Below the pieces are notes generated by a model, which saw only the letters and a program-made list of their open reading frames with translations, did no database searches and had not been told where the DNA came from. The position numbers and the translations under genes were made by a program. Source: Corynebacterium pelargi (GTDB lineage: Bacteria; Actinomycetota; Actinomycetes; Mycobacteriales; Mycobacteriaceae). Taken from it: 64,000 nt of DNA. The DNA lies in the NCBI RefSeq assembly GCF_014635485.1, contig NZ_BMCX01000003.1, forward strand, positions 186,001 through 250,000, read 5' to 3'. Shown piece by piece: positions 62,621-64,000 of this stretch (position 1 is the stretch's first letter; each line of letters starts with the position of its first letter).

Positions 62621-63445
62621 TTAAATAAAGAGCAGGAGGCTGATTGCCATGACGCCCATACCGAGGATGAGCCCGTAGATGGCGGCGTGGTGTTTGCCGG
62701 TGGATACGGCGGTGGGCAGCAGCTCGTCGAGGGAAATGAACACCATGATGCCGGCGATGGCTGCAAATGCCACGCCGAGGGTGGCAGGGCCGATCAGTGG
62801 CAACAGCAGGAGGTAGCCCACCACTGCCCCGAGTGGTTCTGCTAATCCGGAGGCAAGACCAAGCCAAAAGCCCTTGGCTTTTGATCCGGTTGCTTCGCGG
62901 ATGGGCACCGCCACAGCAATGCCCTCTGGAATGTTGTGGATGGCAATGGCTACGGCTACGGGAAGGGCGACTTGGAGGTCTTCTAAACCGGCAAGGAAGG
63001 TGGCAAAGCCTTCAGGGAAGTTGTGGATGGCAATAGCCAGGGCTGTGAGCACACCCATTTGCATCATTTTGCTGCGGCGTTTGGATTCCAGATTGCCCGG
63101 CTCGTGGGGGTTGACGGGCTCGGGAACCAGCCGGTCGATGATGCCGATAAGCAAAATGCCGCCGAAGAAGGCGCCTACCGCTGCCCAGGCACCTGGGCGT
63201 TGGCCCATTGCTTCCTGAAGCTTTTCAAATCCCTCGGGCAGGATTTCGATAAAGGAGACATAGAGCATCACGCCGGCGGAAAAGCCGAGGGTGATGGCTA
63301 GATAATTTTCTGTGGGCTTTTTTCTCGTCACCGCAATTGCTGCGCCCAGGCCGGTGGAAAGACCAGCAAAGAGGGTCAGCGCAAATGCTTGAAACACTGC
63401 ATCAGGCAAGAGTGAAGTAACCTTTCTATCAACCTTCGATGTCAC
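62621..63445 (-). CDS. ZIP family metal transporter (ZupT-like)
   Basis: A 274-residue protein with about eight helices. The ZIP metal site is visible in helix 4 (H-N-F-P-E-G) and again as A-I-A-I-H-N-I-P-E-G in helix 5, both with histidine and glutamate. It imports divalent metals such as zinc, iron or manganese. The start is GTG 63445 and it is divergent from the DUF808 gene across 54 bp. Confidence 0.9.
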   Translation of the reverse strand: MTSKVDRKVTSLLPDAVFQAFALTLFAGLSTGLGAAIAVTRKKPTENYLAITLGFSAGVMLYVSFIEILPEGFEKLQEAMGQRPGAWAAVGAFFGGILLIGIIDRLVPEPVNPHEPGNLESKRRSKMMQMGVLTALAIAIHNFPEGFATFLAGLEDLQVALPVAVAIAIHNIPEGIAVAVPIREATGSKAKGFWLGLASGLAEPLGAVVGYLLLLPLIGPATLGVAFAAIAGIMVFISLDELLPTAVSTGKHHAAIYGLILGMGVMAISLLLFI

Positions 63446-63499
63446 GACTCGATACCGAAGAACCTACCAGAAATACATTTTCATTAAGGATTGATCGTT

Positions 63500-64000
63500 A
63501 TGGCCGGTGGCCTTGCAGCTCTGCTCGATGACGTAGCCCTGATTGCCAGGACAGCCGCATCAAATGTCGATGACGTAGCCGCCGCAGCAGCCAAAACTTC
63601 CGCGAAAGCCGCAGGCGTTGTGGTCGACGATGCTGCCGTGACACCACGCTTTGTCGAAGGCGTTTCTCCGGCCCGCGAGCTGCCGATCATTTGGCGCATC
63701 ACCAAGGGATCACTCTTTAACAAGCTCATTATTATCCTGCCGATCATTTTGGCGCTCAATGCCCTAGCCCCTTGGGCCTTAACGCCGCTATTGATGATCG
63801 GCGGCACCTACCTCTGCTTCGAGGGGGCCGAGAAGGTCTTTGAGATGTTCAGCGGAGCGCAGCACGAAAAAGAAGAAGAAAGTGCTGCAAAAGATGAAGA
63901 CACTTTGGTGCGCGGCGCGATCATGACGGATCTGATTCTTTCCGCCGAGATCATGGTGATCTCTTTAAACGAGGTTGCCGATCAAAGCTTCTGGATGGAA
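63500..64000 (+). CDS. DUF808 family membrane protein (partial at the right edge)
   Basis: The first ~167 residues are present and the gene runs past the window. The start M-A-G-G-L-A-A-L-L-D-D-V-A and the A-A-A-A-K-T-S-A-K-A-A-G-V-V-V-D-D-A-A-V-T-P segment are typical of DUF808 (YedI). One hydrophobic hairpin is visible near residues 75-110. AAGGA precedes the ATG by 7 bases. The function of the family is unknown. Confidence 0.92.
   Translation, partial: MAGGLAALLDDVALIARTAASNVDDVAAAAAKTSAKAAGVVVDDAAVTPRFVEGVSPARELPIIWRITKGSLFNKLIIILPIILALNALAPWALTPLLMIGGTYLCFEGAEKVFEMFSGAQHEKEEESAAKDEDTLVRGAIMTDLILSAEIMVISLNEVADQSFWME

Noticed and set aside
63470..63482. Zur-like GAAATACATTTTC motif upstream of the ZIP gene
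   Set aside because: Only 4-bp palindromic arms; too weak to call, although the position would make sense.
1..64000. CRISPR array, IS element, prophage genes, tRNA or rRNA genes
   Set aside because: No spaced direct repeats, transposase motifs, integrase, tRNA cloverleaf or rRNA-like sequence was found on reading either strand.

Overview
The window reads as a chromosomal segment of a Corynebacterium-type actinobacterium. The evidence is gene content and order: a fused 2-oxoglutarate dehydrogenase E1 (odhA/kgd) next to a tandem ABC exporter, the sigE / anti-sigma / tatB / Mrp block, divergent glgC-glgA, gpgS-folP2-LOG, the succinylase lysine/meso-DAP genes dapE-dapD-dapC, fdxC, the mycothiol gene mshB coupled to lpqW, and typA. 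High G+C, GTG/TTG starts and several leaderless starts fit. No rRNA, tRNA, CRISPR array, prophage or insertion sequence was seen.

Layout. 0-2.7 kb: a sugar-type sodium:solute symporter with a mutarotase-like gene. 2.9-6.2 kb: a visibly more A/T-rich pair, a NUDIX hydrolase and a large PLD-helicase-DUF3427 protein, the best candidate for an acquired defence or nucleic-acid-processing module. 6.2-14.2 kb: an MFS exporter, small unknown genes, a FhuF-like ferric reductase coupled to an esterase with a long lysine-rich tail, a divergent shikimate-dehydrogenase-like gene and an EcsC-like protein. 14.5-22.3 kb: fused ABC exporter and odhA. 22.3-27.5 kb: envelope and stress proteins, a soluble MgtE-like protein, DUF1003, Mrp and TatB. 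27.5-34.4 kb: CseE-type anti-sigma factor, SigE, O-methyltransferase, GlgC/GlgA, acetolactate decarboxylase and a GH32-like protein lacking all catalytic acids.

34.5-38.3 kb: an rRNA-methyltransferase-like gene, DUF3117, a DivIVA-like membrane protein, GpgS, FolP2 and a LOG-family protein. 38.8-45.7 kb: the DAP/lysine block (dapE, a divergent dapD paralogue, an amino-acid permease, dapD, gtrA-like, dapC) and ferredoxin FdxC. 45.7-50.6 kb: a membrane protein, mshB, lpqW and typA. 51.1-57.8 kb: a secreted protein, DUF402, and a complete peptide-type ABC importer. 57.9-62.4 kb: an ECF thiamine-precursor importer (ykoE, ykoD, ykoC, kinase-like gene) under a TPP riboswitch, split by an opposite-strand ClC-family gene. 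62.6-64 kb: a ZIP metal transporter and the start of a DUF808 protein.

Functional themes are cell-wall precursors (DAP pathway, LpqW, GpgS), redox buffering (mycothiol, ferredoxin), carbon storage (GlgA/GlgC), central metabolism (OdhA), envelope stress (SigE/CseE/TatB) and uptake. Start codons were chosen from ribosome binding sites, -10 elements at the leaderless distance, or remembered family N-termini. No database search was possible, so family names rest on motif recognition.
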